NCBI RefSeq assembly: GCF_000381885.1 | Contig: NZ_KB907217.1 | Location: 168,668 to 232,667, forward strand | Reading direction: 5' to 3' | From: Actinomadura atramentaria DSM 43919 | Lineage (GTDB): Bacteria; Actinomycetota; Actinomycetes; Streptosporangiales; Streptosporangiaceae | DNA length: 64,000 nucleotides | Shown: positions 18,192 to 27,719 of the stretch, in pieces | How the letters are laid out: each line of letters opens with the position of its first letter | Numbering within the stretch: position 1 is the stretch's first letter | The notes under the pieces: model-generated | Databases searched by the model: none | What the model was told of the DNA's origin: nothing | Seen by the model: the letters and a program-made list of their open reading frames with translations, nothing else | Translations under genes and position numbers: made by a program

Positions 18192-19415
18192 TCACCGGCG
18201 CGGATCTCGGCAGTCGCGGCGCGGGGTCAGCTGCGGGAGAACGGCTGCCGCGCGATTCCACCACTGCGGGTCTCCCCGGCCGGACGCCGGGATGATCTCG
18301 ACGGTCGTGCGCACCGTGCCGGGAAGCGTGCGCGGCGGTCCCAACTCCACGTCCAGGCCGACGCCGCCGCGCCTCGGCGGACGACCGAAGAACCGCAGCA
18401 CGTCATCGGCGTCGAGAAACCGCCGGACGCGCACCAGCACCGGCCCATCCGGCGACGGACGCGCCAGATGCTCGGCGAGCAACCCCACCGCGACGCCCCG
18501 CAGAACGTTCGCACCGACCGCCAGGTCCCCGTACCGCACGCCCCGCACGTCGAGTTCCGGCAACCCGAAGCGACACAACCCCCGCGTCGAAACCCGAGCC
18601 ACACCCCCACCCGCACCGCAGTCCGCGCCACCACCCGCACCGCGAGCCGAGCCGCCGCCCGCACCGTAGTCCGCGCTGCCACCCGAACCGCCGCCCATCC
18701 CGGCACCCGCAGCACCCCGCGTGCCGCCGCCCACGCCATTCCCGGCACCGCTGCCGGCACCGCTGCGCGCGGTACCTCTCGTGCCGCCGCCCGTGCTGTC
18801 GTTCGGGGCGGCGCCGTTGTCGCCGTTCGTGTTGTGGGGCGCGGTGCCGTCCGCCGTGTCACGGGCGGTGTCGCCGGTGGGGTGGGCGGCGGGTGTGCGG
18901 TCTGCCTCGACGTAGATGCTCAGCCAGAGCGGGTTCAGGACGAAGGTCGTCGGTTCGGTCGGGGGGACGGTGTCGGTGGGGAGGACGCGGCAGGCGTCGA
19001 GGTCGGCGACGCGGCCGCCGGTGAGCAGCGCCAGGACGCGCGCTATGAGGCGGAGGGCCTGGACGAGACGGGGCTGGGTGAACCGTGCGGCGCGTGCCGG
19101 AACACCGGAGGGCGGACGGGCCGGGGCACGTCCGGGCGGGCGCAGGGCGACGAGCGTGCGGTGCGGCGCGTCGAGGACGGCGGCGGCGCGCTGGGCGGCG
19201 AGTTCGGGCGGCAGCGGGTCCGCACACGGGTCCGTCCGCAGGGACGGCGAGCCGAGCAGGTCGCGTGCCGTCGCCGCGACCGGGCCGCCGCCGAGCGCCC
19301 GGCGCACGGCCGCGCGCGGATCACCGCCGGGCGGCGGGTCCGGTGCGGCGACGAGGAACCGCCCGGCGGCGTCGCCGGACGGCGGAAGCGTGTGGAACAC
19401 GAGCGCTGAACACAT
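18192..19415 (-). CDS. Hypothetical protein with a long Gly/Ala-rich insert
   Basis: A 407-residue protein. The N-terminal 170 residues and C-terminal 130 residues look folded (for example ALRLIARVLALLTGG; VRVRRFLDADDVLRFFG; TVRTTVEIIP). Between them lie about 110 residues of Gly/Ala/Ser/Thr low complexity (GAGSGAGNGVGGG, GGGSARGAGGGADCGAGGG). GGGAGG precedes ATG 19415. No recognised family. The insert may be a flexible linker or an expanded repeat. No signal peptide. Confidence 0.6.
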   Translation of the reverse strand: MCSALVFHTLPPSGDAAGRFLVAAPDPPPGGDPRAAVRRALGGGPVAATARDLLGSPSLRTDPCADPLPPELAAQRAAAVLDAPHRTLVALRPPGRAPARPPSGVPARAARFTQPRLVQALRLIARVLALLTGGRVADLDACRVLPTDTVPPTEPTTFVLNPLWLSIYVEADRTPAAHPTGDTARDTADGTAPHNTNGDNGAAPNDSTGGGTRGTARSGAGSGAGNGVGGGTRGAAGAGMGGGSGGSADYGAGGGSARGAGGGADCGAGGGVARVSTRGLCRFGLPELDVRGVRYGDLAVGANVLRGVAVGLLAEHLARPSPDGPVLVRVRRFLDADDVLRFFGRPPRRGGVGLDVELGPPRTLPGTVRTTVEIIPASGRGDPQWWNRAAAVLPQLTPRRDCRDPRR

Positions 19416-19547
19416 GAGGGCCTCCCGGGTCGGCGGCCCCGGCGGGACCGCTGACGCCAGGCTGGGCCGCCCGGCACCGAGGTGGAAAACTCAGTCGCGC
19501 GCTGTGGATAACCGTGCCGACGGCCCGGACAACGCCCGCGCCCCACG

Positions 19548-20522
19548 TCAGGGCAGGTCGGCCACCAGCGCGTGGTATTCGCGGGTCTCGCGCTCGCGCC
19601 GGTAGCCCAGTTCCTCGTTCACCGCGAGCATGTGCGGGTTGTCGCCCGCGTTGTCGGTCTCGATCTCGCGGATGCGCGGCAGCTCGCGCGCCACCCAGTC
19701 GAGCATCGCCGCCTTCATCCAGATCCCGAGCCGCCGCCCCCGGTGCTCCGGCACGACCGCCGTGTCGTACTGCGCGGCCCGGTCGCCGCCCCCGGCGGGC
19801 ACGACGAGCTCGGTGAACCCGGCGATGCCGCCGTCGTGCAGCGCGGCGATCGTGTAGAGCTCGTCGCCGCGCTTGGCGACCAGTTCGGCCGTCTCGCGGA
19901 CGCGGTCGGCGTCCCACGGCGCGCCCTCGTACTCGACCAGGTCGGCCATCGCGTCCTTCGCGCGGGCCAGCGCCTCGGCGTGCTCGTCGGGGACGGTGCC
20001 GCGCCAGCGCATCAGCGTGTACCCGGCGGGCGCGGCGGCGAGCAGCCCCGCGACGCGGCCGGGCGGCAGCGCCGCGAGGTCGAGCACGAGCCCGCGCAGC
20101 GTCAGCACGCAGGTGAAGCCGTGCGCCTCCAGGAACGGGACGGCGGGCGTCCCGGCGGAGACCTGCGCGATGACCCCGGAGCGGCGGTCGGCGCGCAGCC
20201 CGGCGGCGGCCGCGCGCAGCAGCCGGCGGCCGAGCCCGGCGCGGCGCAGCTCGGGCCGGACCTGGACGTCGATCTCGCCGGGCCGGTCCGCGCCGGGCCC
20301 GCCCGGCAGCCGCAGCGCGGCCACGGCGGCGTACCCGTCGTCGTCCGCGACGGCCCAGAACCGCTCCCGCGAGCCCCGGTCCGCACCGAGCAGCCGGGCG
20401 GCCGTGCATTCCGCGCCCGGCGGCGGACCGGCGGCCGGGTCGGCCGCGCTGACGGCCGTCAGCACGTCGTGCCACTGCCGGATCTGCGCGTCCGTCGGGT
20501 CGGCCAGCTCGATGACGTCCAT
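19548..20522 (-). CDS. Double-domain GNAT acetyltransferase
   Basis: A 324-residue protein with two GNAT folds. The N-terminal one has VRPELRRAGLGRRLL (acetyl-CoA pyrophosphate loop) and ends VPFLEAHGF. The C-terminal one has AVVPEHRGRRLGIWMK and the closing EIETDNAGDNPHMLAVNEELGYR. The second is typical of active GNATs with an Asn pair near the end. The arrangement is like mycothiol synthase, but key MshD context is absent, so the acceptor is unknown. Single gene. Confidence 0.85.
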   Translation of the reverse strand: MDVIELADPTDAQIRQWHDVLTAVSAADPAAGPPPGAECTAARLLGADRGSRERFWAVADDDGYAAVAALRLPGGPGADRPGEIDVQVRPELRRAGLGRRLLRAAAAGLRADRRSGVIAQVSAGTPAVPFLEAHGFTCVLTLRGLVLDLAALPPGRVAGLLAAAPAGYTLMRWRGTVPDEHAEALARAKDAMADLVEYEGAPWDADRVRETAELVAKRGDELYTIAALHDGGIAGFTELVVPAGGGDRAAQYDTAVVPEHRGRRLGIWMKAAMLDWVARELPRIREIETDNAGDNPHMLAVNEELGYRRERETREYHALVADLP

Positions 20523-20597
20523 CCGACTTTTCTACAGGATCGGCGCGCGCGAGGACCGCGACCCGGCCCAACGGGCGGTCCGGAATCCCCCCTGTAC

Positions 20598-21581
20598 TCA
20601 GCGCCCGAACGCGGCCAGGAGGCGTTCGGCGGCGAGCGCGGGCGTCAGCGTCCCGGCCGCGACGTCCGCCTCCAGTCCGGGCGCGAGCGCGCGGACGGCC
20701 GGGTCGGCGTGCAGGTCCCCGAGCAGCCGGTCGTGGACCATCGCCCACGTCCAGCGGACCTGCTGGGCGCGGCGACGGCGGTCCAGTTCGCCGGAGTCGC
20801 GCATCCGGTCCTGGTGCTCGACGAGCTTGGCCCAGACCTCGGCGAGCCCCGTCTCGTCGCGCGCGCTGCACGTCAGCACGGGCACGTCCCGGCCGCTGCC
20901 CCGCAGCAGCCGCAGCGCCCCGGCCAGCTCGCGGGCGGCGCGCCGCGCGTCCATCGCGTGGTCGCCGTCGGCCTTGTTGACGGCGATGACGTCCGCGAGC
21001 TCCAGCACGCCCTTCTTGATCCCCTGGAGCTGGTCACCGGTACGGGCCAGTGTGAGGAACAGGAACGAGTCGACCATGTCCGCGACGGTGGTCTCCGACT
21101 GCCCGACCCCGACCGTCTCCACCAGGACGACGTCGTACCCGGCGGCCTCCATGACGACCATCGCCTCGCGGGTGGCCTTGGCGACGCCGCCGAGCGTCCC
21201 GGCGGTCGGCGACGGGCGGATGAACGCGTCCGGGTCGGCGGCGAGCCGCTGCATCCGCGTCTTGTCCCCGAGGATGCTGCCACCGGTACGGGTGGACGAC
21301 GGGTCCACCGCGAGCACGGCCACGCGGTGTCCGGCACCGGTGAGTCGCGTGCCGAGCGCGTCGATGAACGTGGACTTGCCGACGCCCGGCACCCCGGTGA
21401 CGCCGACCCGCCGCGCCCCGCCCGCGTGCGGGGTCAGCTCGACCAGCATCTCCTGGGCGAGGGCGCGGTGGTCGGGCCGGGACGACTCGACGAGCGTGAT
21501 CGCGCGGGCGATCCACGCGCGCGAGCCGTCCCGCACCCCGGCGGCGTAGTCGGCGGCGGCGGCCTGCGGGCGGGGGCTCAC
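20598..21581 (-). CDS. meaB: Methylmalonyl-CoA mutase-associated GTPase chaperone MeaB
   Basis: G3E-family GTPase that protects and reloads adenosylcobalamin on methylmalonyl-CoA mutase. The 327-residue protein shows the P-loop VGVTGVPGVGKST, the DPSSTRTGGSILGDKTRM segment unique to MeaB, the Walker B/ETVGVGQSE region and the guanine-specificity motif NKADG. The GTG start overlaps the mutB stop (GTGA), coupling its translation to the mutase subunit it serves. Confidence 0.95.
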   Translation of the reverse strand: MSPRPQAAAADYAAGVRDGSRAWIARAITLVESSRPDHRALAQEMLVELTPHAGGARRVGVTGVPGVGKSTFIDALGTRLTGAGHRVAVLAVDPSSTRTGGSILGDKTRMQRLAADPDAFIRPSPTAGTLGGVAKATREAMVVMEAAGYDVVLVETVGVGQSETTVADMVDSFLFLTLARTGDQLQGIKKGVLELADVIAVNKADGDHAMDARRAARELAGALRLLRGSGRDVPVLTCSARDETGLAEVWAKLVEHQDRMRDSGELDRRRRAQQVRWTWAMVHDRLLGDLHADPAVRALAPGLEADVAAGTLTPALAAERLLAAFGR

Positions 21582-23791
21582 GCCGCCTCGTGCCCCAGCC
21601 GCCGCCCGAGGTCGGCCAGCAGGTCCAGCGCGGCGTCGGCCAGGACGGTCCCGGGCGGGAAGATCGCGGCGGCCCCGGCGGCGCGCAGCTCGTCGAAGTC
21701 CTGCGGCGGGATGACGCCGCCGACGACGATGACGATGTCCTCGCGGCCGAGCGCGGCCAGCTCCGCGCGCAGCGCGGGCACCAGCGTGAGGTGCCCGGCG
21801 GCGAGCGAGTTGACGCCGACGACGTGGACGTCGGCCTCGACGGCCTGCCGCGCGACCTCGGCCGGGGTCTGGAACAGCGGGCCCACATCGACGTCGAACC
21901 CGAGGTCGGCGAACCCGGTCGCGATGACCTTCTGGCCGCGGTCGTGCCCGTCCTGCCCCATCTTGGCGACGAGGATGCGCGGGCGGCGGCCCTCGGCGGC
22001 GGCGAACGCGTCGGTCGCGGCGCGGGCCTTCTCGATGGCGGTCACCTCGCCCGCCTCCTCCCGGTAGACGCCGGAGATGGTACGGATCTGCGCGGCGTGC
22101 CGCCCGTAGGCGGCCTCCAGCGCGTCGGAGATCTCGCCGACGGTGGCCTTGGCGCGGGCGGCGTCGATGGCGAGGGCGAGCAGGTTGTGCGCGAGGTCGT
22201 TCGGGCGGGTGCCGTCCTCGGCGGCGCGCGCGGCGGCGGTCAGCGCGGCGAGCGCGCCGCGCGTCGCGGTCTCGTCGCGCTCCTCGCGGAGCCGCCGCAG
22301 CTTCTCGATCTGCTGGGCGCGGACGGAGGCGTTGTCGACCTTGAGGACGTCGATGGACTCCTCCGCGTCGGGCCGGTACTTGTTGACGCCGATGACGGGC
22401 TGCCGCCCGGAGTCGATGCGCGCCTGCGTGCGCGCGGCGGCCTCCTCGATGCGCAGCTTGGGCAGTCCCTCGTCGATGGCGCGGGCCATGCCGCCCGCGT
22501 CCTCGACCTCGCGGATGTGCCCCCAGGCGCGGCGCGCGAGGTCGTAGGTGAGGCGTTCGACGTACGCGCTGCCGCCCCACGGGTCGATGGTGCGGGTCGT
22601 GCCGGACTCCTGCTGGAGCAGGAGCTGGGTGTTGCGGGCGATGCGCGCGGAGAAGTCGGTGGGCAGCGCCAGGGCCTCGTCGAGCGCGTTGGTGTGCAGC
22701 GACTGGGTGTGGCCCTGGGTCGCCGCCATCGCCTCGACGCAGGTCCGGGCGACGTTGTTGAAGACGTCCTGCGCGGTCAGCGACCACCCGGACGTCTGCG
22801 AGTGCGTCCGCAGCGACAGCGACTTCGGGCTCTTCGGGTCGAACTCGCGGACGAGCTTGGCCCACAGGAGCCGCGCCGCCCGCATCTTGGCGACCTCCAT
22901 GAAGAAGTTCATCCCGATCGCCCAGAAGAACGACAGCCGGGGCGCGAACGCGTCGATGTCCAGCCCCGCCTCGCGGCCCGCGCGGATGTACTCGACGCCG
23001 TCCGCGAGCGTGTACGCCAGCTCCAGGTCGGCGGTGGCCCCGGCCTCCTGGATGTGGTAGCCGGAGATGGAGATGGAGTTGTACTTCGGCATCCGCTGCG
23101 AGGTGAACGCGAAGATGTCGGAGATGATCCGCATCGACGGCGCGGGCGGATAGATGTAGGTGTTGCGGACCATGAACTCCTTGAGGATGTCGTTCTGGAT
23201 GGTCCCGGCGAGCTGTTCGGGCTTGACGCCCTGCTCCTCCGCCGCCGCGATGTAGAGGGCGAGGACGGGCAGCACCGCGCCGTTCATCGTCATCGACACG
23301 CTCATGCGGTCCAGCGGGATGCCGTCGAAGAGCTGCCGCATGTCGTAGATGGAGTCGATCGCGACGCCCGCCATGCCGACGTCCCCGGCGACGCGCGGGT
23401 GGTCGGAGTCGTAGCCCCGGTGGGTGGCGAGGTCGAACGCGACCGACAGGCCCTTCTGCCCGGCCGCGAGGTTGCGGCGGTAGAACGCGTTCGACTCCTC
23501 GGCGGTGGAGAACCCGGCGTACTGCCGGATCGTCCACGGCTGCGTCGCGTACATCGCCGGGTACGGGCCGCGCAGGTACGGGGCGATGCCCGGGTAGGTG
23601 CCGAGGAAGTCCAGGCCGTCGAGGTCGTCGCCGGTGTAGAGCGGCTGGACGGCGATGCCCTCGGGGGTGTCCCACGCCTGCGCGGCGGGGTCGGCCCCGG
23701 TCGCGGCGGCGACCCCGGCGCGCCAGCGCTCCGCCGCCGCCCCGGCGGGCTCGGCGTCGCCGAGGGCGAGGTCGGAGAAGTCGGGGATCAT
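21578..23791 (-). CDS. mutB: Methylmalonyl-CoA mutase large (catalytic) subunit
   Basis: Adenosylcobalamin-dependent isomerisation of methylmalonyl-CoA to succinyl-CoA. The 737-residue protein has the substrate barrel (YPGIAPYLRGPYPAMY, GLSVAFDLATHRGYDSD) and the C-terminal B12 domain with the DxHxxG cobalt-ligand motif in MGQDGHDRGQKVIA, plus the VGVNSLAAGH and VVVGGVIPPQD segments. ATG 23791 overlaps the mutA stop (ATGA). It is the middle gene of mutA-mutB-meaB and supports catabolism of propionate, odd-chain fats and Val/Ile. Confidence 0.97.
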   Translation of the reverse strand: MIPDFSDLALGDAEPAGAAAERWRAGVAAATGADPAAQAWDTPEGIAVQPLYTGDDLDGLDFLGTYPGIAPYLRGPYPAMYATQPWTIRQYAGFSTAEESNAFYRRNLAAGQKGLSVAFDLATHRGYDSDHPRVAGDVGMAGVAIDSIYDMRQLFDGIPLDRMSVSMTMNGAVLPVLALYIAAAEEQGVKPEQLAGTIQNDILKEFMVRNTYIYPPAPSMRIISDIFAFTSQRMPKYNSISISGYHIQEAGATADLELAYTLADGVEYIRAGREAGLDIDAFAPRLSFFWAIGMNFFMEVAKMRAARLLWAKLVREFDPKSPKSLSLRTHSQTSGWSLTAQDVFNNVARTCVEAMAATQGHTQSLHTNALDEALALPTDFSARIARNTQLLLQQESGTTRTIDPWGGSAYVERLTYDLARRAWGHIREVEDAGGMARAIDEGLPKLRIEEAAARTQARIDSGRQPVIGVNKYRPDAEESIDVLKVDNASVRAQQIEKLRRLREERDETATRGALAALTAAARAAEDGTRPNDLAHNLLALAIDAARAKATVGEISDALEAAYGRHAAQIRTISGVYREEAGEVTAIEKARAATDAFAAAEGRRPRILVAKMGQDGHDRGQKVIATGFADLGFDVDVGPLFQTPAEVARQAVEADVHVVGVNSLAAGHLTLVPALRAELAALGREDIVIVVGGVIPPQDFDELRAAGAAAIFPPGTVLADAALDLLADLGRRLGHEAA

Positions 23792-25611
23792 TCGCTCACT
23801 CCCAGGTCGCGCAGGGTCGTGGTGAGGACGGCGACGGCGTCGCAGCCGGTGGAGACCCGGTCGTCCACGCCGTCGTAGGAGCCCGTCCCGGCGAGCCAGA
23901 CCCGGACGGCGCCCGCGTCGCGCAGCGTGCGGGCGGCGGCCGCGGCCTCCTCGGCGTAGACCCGGTCGGACGAGCACAGGCACGCGACGGCCGCCCCGGA
24001 CGCCGCGAAGTCCTCCGGCGGCCCGGCGAAGGTCTCGATCCCGCCCGCCTGGAACAGGTTCGCGGCGAACGTCGCGCGGGCGGTGTGCGCGGCGACGGGT
24101 CCGAGGACCGCGAGGTACACGCGGGGCCGGGCACCGGTCGCGGCGGCGTGCGCGTCGGAGCGGTCGCGCAGCGCCTCGAAGTCCTGCCCGTAGCGGACGA
24201 CGGGCAGCCCGCCGCCCGGCGGCTCGGGCGCGGGCCGCCGCTCCGGCGGCGTCTCGGCGAGGTTGGGGAACTCGCTGACGCCCGTCAGCGGCGCGCGGCG
24301 GTGCGCGATGTCGGCGCGCCGCCGCTCCCACGTCGCGGCGATCCGGTCCGCGACGAGCCCGGACGCGAGCGCGGCGGCCAGCCCCCCGGCCCGCTCGATC
24401 TCGGTGAAACGTTCCCACGCGGCGCGCGCGAGCCCCTCGGTGACGGCCTCGACGTACCAGGAGCCGCCCGCCGGGTCCATGACGCGGGCGAGGTGCGACT
24501 CCTCCAGCAGCAGCGTCTGGGTGTTGCGGGCGATGCGGCGGGAGAACCCGTCCGGCAGCCCCAGCCGCTCGTCGAAGGGCCGGACGGTGACCGCGTCGGC
24601 CCCGCCCGCCCCGGCCGCGAACGCGGCGACGGTCGTGCGGAGCATGTTCACCCACGGGTCGCGGCGCGACATCATCGCGGCGGACGTCACGGCGTGGACG
24701 CGCGCGGCGGTGCCCTCGGCCGCGCCGCAGACCTCCGCGACCCGCGCCCACAGGCGGCGCGCGGCGCGGATCTTGGCGATCGACAGGAACTGGTCGGCGT
24801 TGACGGCGAGCCGCAGGTCGATCTGCGCGAACGCCTCGTCCACGCCCAGGCCCGCGTCGGTGAGCGCGCGCAGGTAGGCGACGGCGGCGGCGAGCGCCGC
24901 GCCCAGCTCGTCGGCGTCGGAGCCGCCCGCGTCGTGGTACGGCGTCGCGTCCACGGTGACCGCGCGCAGCAGCGGGAACTCGCGGGCGCAGCGGACGGCG
25001 AGCGCGGCGGCGCCGTCGAGCGGGACGGCGGTCCCGGTGCGGGCGGTCAGCCCGAGCGGGTCCGCGCCGAGGTTCCCGGCGGCCTTCTCCGCGACCCCGT
25101 GCTCGCCGAGCAGGGCGAGGAACGCGGCGGCGGCGTCCTCGGTCTCGGCCCCGGCGTCCAGGACGACGGGCGCGAGGTCGAGGTAGACGCCGCGCAGCGC
25201 GTCGCCGAGCGCCGCGACGGGCGTCCCGGCCGCGCCGAGCACGAGCCACACCGACGTCGCGCCGTTCTCCAGGTCGGCCAGGACCGCCTCGCGGGTCGCG
25301 GCCGGGTCGGGGTCGGCGTGCCGCTGCCGGACGTCCCAGCCCGCCAGGCCCTCGCCGCCGGGCCGGACCGGGCGCGGCGCGGGCGCGAGGCCGGGGCGGC
25401 CGGGGACGGCGTCGTCCGCGGTGTAGAGCGCGGCGATCGGGACGCCCTCGTAGGAGTCGCGGGTCAGCAGGCCCTCGACGTCCGCGAGCGGGGTGTCCTC
25501 GGTCGCCGCGCCGGACTTGCGCAGGACGCCCTTCACCAGCTCCCGCCACCGGTCACGGTCGGCCGGGGGGAAGGCGGCGGCCAGGTCGAGTTCTTCAGGC
25601 GGCACCGTCAT
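23788..25611 (-). CDS. mutA: Methylmalonyl-CoA mutase small subunit
   Basis: Non-catalytic partner of MutB. The 607-residue protein shares the mutase fold (GSWYVEAVTEGLARAAWERF, SRRIARNTQTLLLEESH) but its C-terminal region lacks the DxHxxG cobalamin motif, as expected for small subunits. ATG 25611 (MTVPPEELDLAA) is chosen from the conserved N-terminus; no clear Shine-Dalgarno precedes it, and a GTG at 25680 would add 23 Arg-rich residues. First gene of the operon, divergent from an acyl-CoA dehydrogenase gene. Confidence 0.95.
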   Translation of the reverse strand: MTVPPEELDLAAAFPPADRDRWRELVKGVLRKSGAATEDTPLADVEGLLTRDSYEGVPIAALYTADDAVPGRPGLAPAPRPVRPGGEGLAGWDVRQRHADPDPAATREAVLADLENGATSVWLVLGAAGTPVAALGDALRGVYLDLAPVVLDAGAETEDAAAAFLALLGEHGVAEKAAGNLGADPLGLTARTGTAVPLDGAAALAVRCAREFPLLRAVTVDATPYHDAGGSDADELGAALAAAVAYLRALTDAGLGVDEAFAQIDLRLAVNADQFLSIAKIRAARRLWARVAEVCGAAEGTAARVHAVTSAAMMSRRDPWVNMLRTTVAAFAAGAGGADAVTVRPFDERLGLPDGFSRRIARNTQTLLLEESHLARVMDPAGGSWYVEAVTEGLARAAWERFTEIERAGGLAAALASGLVADRIAATWERRRADIAHRRAPLTGVSEFPNLAETPPERRPAPEPPGGGLPVVRYGQDFEALRDRSDAHAAATGARPRVYLAVLGPVAAHTARATFAANLFQAGGIETFAGPPEDFAASGAAVACLCSSDRVYAEEAAAAARTLRDAGAVRVWLAGTGSYDGVDDRVSTGCDAVAVLTTTLRDLGVSE

Positions 25612-25747
25612 GGCAAGGAATCGTAAGCGAGCGCGTATTCGGCGGCCCGAAGCGGGGCCCTCGACGCGCCGGACGCGCACCTTGGGACGAACGGCCCGCG
25701 GCGGTTACCCGCTGGTTAGGGCGGGGACCTGCGGGAAGAGGAGGCCC

Positions 25748-26926
25748 ATGACTCTCGACCCGATGCCCGGTGACCTCTATCACATGCAGGACCTTCTCGA
25801 CCCCGCCGAGCAGGACGTCCTCGGCCGCGTCCGCGCCTTCATGGCCGACGAGGTCGCGCCGATCGCCGACGACTGCTGGGCGCGGGCGGAGTTCCCGTTC
25901 GAGCTGGTCCCGAAGCTGGGCGCGCTCGGCGTCGCGGGCCTCGCCTACGACGAGTGCCCGGGCGAGCCGCCGAGCAGCATGCTCACCGGGTTCCTGGCGC
26001 TGGAGATGTCGCGGGTGGACCCGTCGATCTCGACGTTCTTCGGCGTCCACGCGGGCCTGGCGATGGGCAGCATCGCCGCGTGCGGGTCGCCCGAGCAGCG
26101 CCGCCGCTGGCTGCCGCCGATGGGGCGGCTGGAGGAGGTCGGCGCGTTCGCGCTCACCGAGCCGACCGGCGGTTCCGACGTCGCGCTCGGCCTGCGCACC
26201 ACCGCGCGCCGGGACGGCGACGCCTGGGTGCTGAACGGCGAGAAGCGCTGGATCGGCAACGGCACGTTCGCGGACGTTGTCGTGGTGTGGGCGCGCGACG
26301 AGGCCGACGACACCGTCCGCGGCTTCCTGGTCGAGAAGGGGACGCCGGGGTTCGCCGCCTCCCGCATCGAGAACAAGATCGCGCTGCGGACGGTGCAGAA
26401 CGCCGACCTCGTCTTCGAGGACTGCCGCGTCCCCGAGGCGAACCGGCTGCCGGGCGCGGAGGGCTTCGGCGACACCGCCGCGATCCTGCGCCGCACCCGC
26501 AGCGGCGTCGCCTGGCAGGCGGTCGGGGTGATGCTCGCCGCGTACGGGATCGCGCGGGACTACGCGAAGGAGCGGGAGCAGTTCGGGCGGCCGATCGCCA
26601 AGTTCCAGCTCGTCCAGGACCTGCTGGTGAAGATGCTCGGCAACGCGACGGCGTCCCTGGGGATGGTGGTGCGGCTCGCGCAGCTCCAGGACGCCGGCCG
26701 CTACCGCGACGAGCACTCGGCGCTGGCCAAGGCGTACTGCACGACCCGGATGCGCGAGGCCGTCGGGTGGGGCCGGGAGCTGATGGCGGGCAACGGGATC
26801 GTCCTGGATTACGGCATCGGCCGGTTCGTCGCCGACGCCGAGGCCCTGTACTCCTACGAGGGCACCCGCGAGATCAACACGCTGATCGTCGGCCGCGCCG
26901 AGACGGGCTGCGGCGCGTTCGTCTGA
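25748..26926 (+). CDS. Acyl-CoA dehydrogenase, glutaryl-CoA dehydrogenase-like
   Basis: A 392-residue FAD enzyme that introduces a double bond into an acyl-CoA. Signature segments are AFALTEPTGGSDVAL, GEKRWIGNG, REQFGRPIAKFQLVQ and the C-terminal catalytic-base region LYSYEGTREINTLIVGR, where the Glu of YEGT is the base. The TREINTLIVGRAETG ending is characteristic of the glutaryl-CoA/short-chain group. ATG 25748 follows AGAGGAGG. Substrate not proven; single gene ending at a 12-bp hairpin. Confidence 0.92.
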   Translation: MTLDPMPGDLYHMQDLLDPAEQDVLGRVRAFMADEVAPIADDCWARAEFPFELVPKLGALGVAGLAYDECPGEPPSSMLTGFLALEMSRVDPSISTFFGVHAGLAMGSIAACGSPEQRRRWLPPMGRLEEVGAFALTEPTGGSDVALGLRTTARRDGDAWVLNGEKRWIGNGTFADVVVVWARDEADDTVRGFLVEKGTPGFAASRIENKIALRTVQNADLVFEDCRVPEANRLPGAEGFGDTAAILRRTRSGVAWQAVGVMLAAYGIARDYAKEREQFGRPIAKFQLVQDLLVKMLGNATASLGMVVRLAQLQDAGRYRDEHSALAKAYCTTRMREAVGWGRELMAGNGIVLDYGIGRFVADAEALYSYEGTREINTLIVGRAETGCGAFV

Positions 26927-26931
26927 CGGGC

Positions 26932-26959
26932 GCGCGGCCCCGGCGGACCGGGGCCGCGC
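26932..26959. terminator. Bidirectional terminator
   Basis: A perfect 12-bp stem (26932-26943 with 26948-26959) and 4-base loop sit between the convergent acyl-CoA dehydrogenase and lipoprotein genes. Confidence 0.85.
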
Positions 26960-26963
26960 CGCC

Positions 26964-27593
26964 TCAGGCCCCGCCGACCGGCGTGACCGACAGCTTCCCG
27001 CCGTTGCACACCACGCCCAGCGACCAGGCGACCGTCAGATGGTCCCGCTCGTCGGGCGGCGTCACCTCGACGCGGCCCGGCGTCGGCTCGCACGGACCGG
27101 TCTCGGGCTCGCCCCCGCTCGGCACGACGCCCCACTGCACGCGCGTGCGCGCGCCCGCGCCCGGCGGCAGCTCCACCCGGTGCGGGGCGGGGGCGAGGCG
27201 CGTGACGGTCGCGGTGAGCGGCGTCCCGTCCTTGCCGATGAGCCGCATCCCGACATAGCCGTACAGGTGGCATTTCTGCCCGGAGCGGTTCGTCAGCGTC
27301 AGATACGCGTACCGGTGGCCGGCGGACGGCTCGGTCGGCACCAGCGACGCGCTCAGCATCGACGTGTGGCAGCGGTCCTCCCCCGCCGCCTGCGGCGTCG
27401 CCGGGCGCGACGGCGCGGCCGTCCCGCCGGCCGTCCCGCCGGACGACGCGGGCGCGGAGCCCGACGGCTCCGGCGCGACCGGCGACCCGGGCGTGCCGGT
27501 GGCGGTCGGCCCGTCGTCCCCTCCCCCGCACGCGGCGGTCAGTCCTCCGACGAGCACCAGCGGCAGCACGATCCCCGCGGCACGCTTCATCAC
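26964..27593 (-). CDS. DUF4232-type lipoprotein
   Basis: A 209-residue secreted lipoprotein. The signal peptide ends in the lipobox LTAAC, followed by a Ser/Thr/Pro-rich spacer and a DUF4232 beta-sandwich with YAYLTLTNRSGQKCHLYGYVG and paired cysteines. Start: GTG 27593 is six bases from a near-perfect GGAGGTGAT; an in-frame ATG follows immediately. DUF4232 is common in actinomycetes; function unknown, presumably on the outer face of the membrane. Confidence 0.85.
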   Translation of the reverse strand: MMKRAAGIVLPLVLVGGLTAACGGGDDGPTATGTPGSPVAPEPSGSAPASSGGTAGGTAAPSRPATPQAAGEDRCHTSMLSASLVPTEPSAGHRYAYLTLTNRSGQKCHLYGYVGMRLIGKDGTPLTATVTRLAPAPHRVELPPGAGARTRVQWGVVPSGGEPETGPCEPTPGRVEVTPPDERDHLTVAWSLGVVCNGGKLSVTPVGGA

Positions 27594-27719
27594 ACATCAC
27601 CTCCGTACCGGACCATGCCCCCTGCACCGTCCGATAACGACACGGGTGCGGCCGAGCCGCGCGCGACGTACCGTTTGCGGAGGCGCGACCTGCATCGTCC
27701 CCAAGGTGAGATGGTGGAT

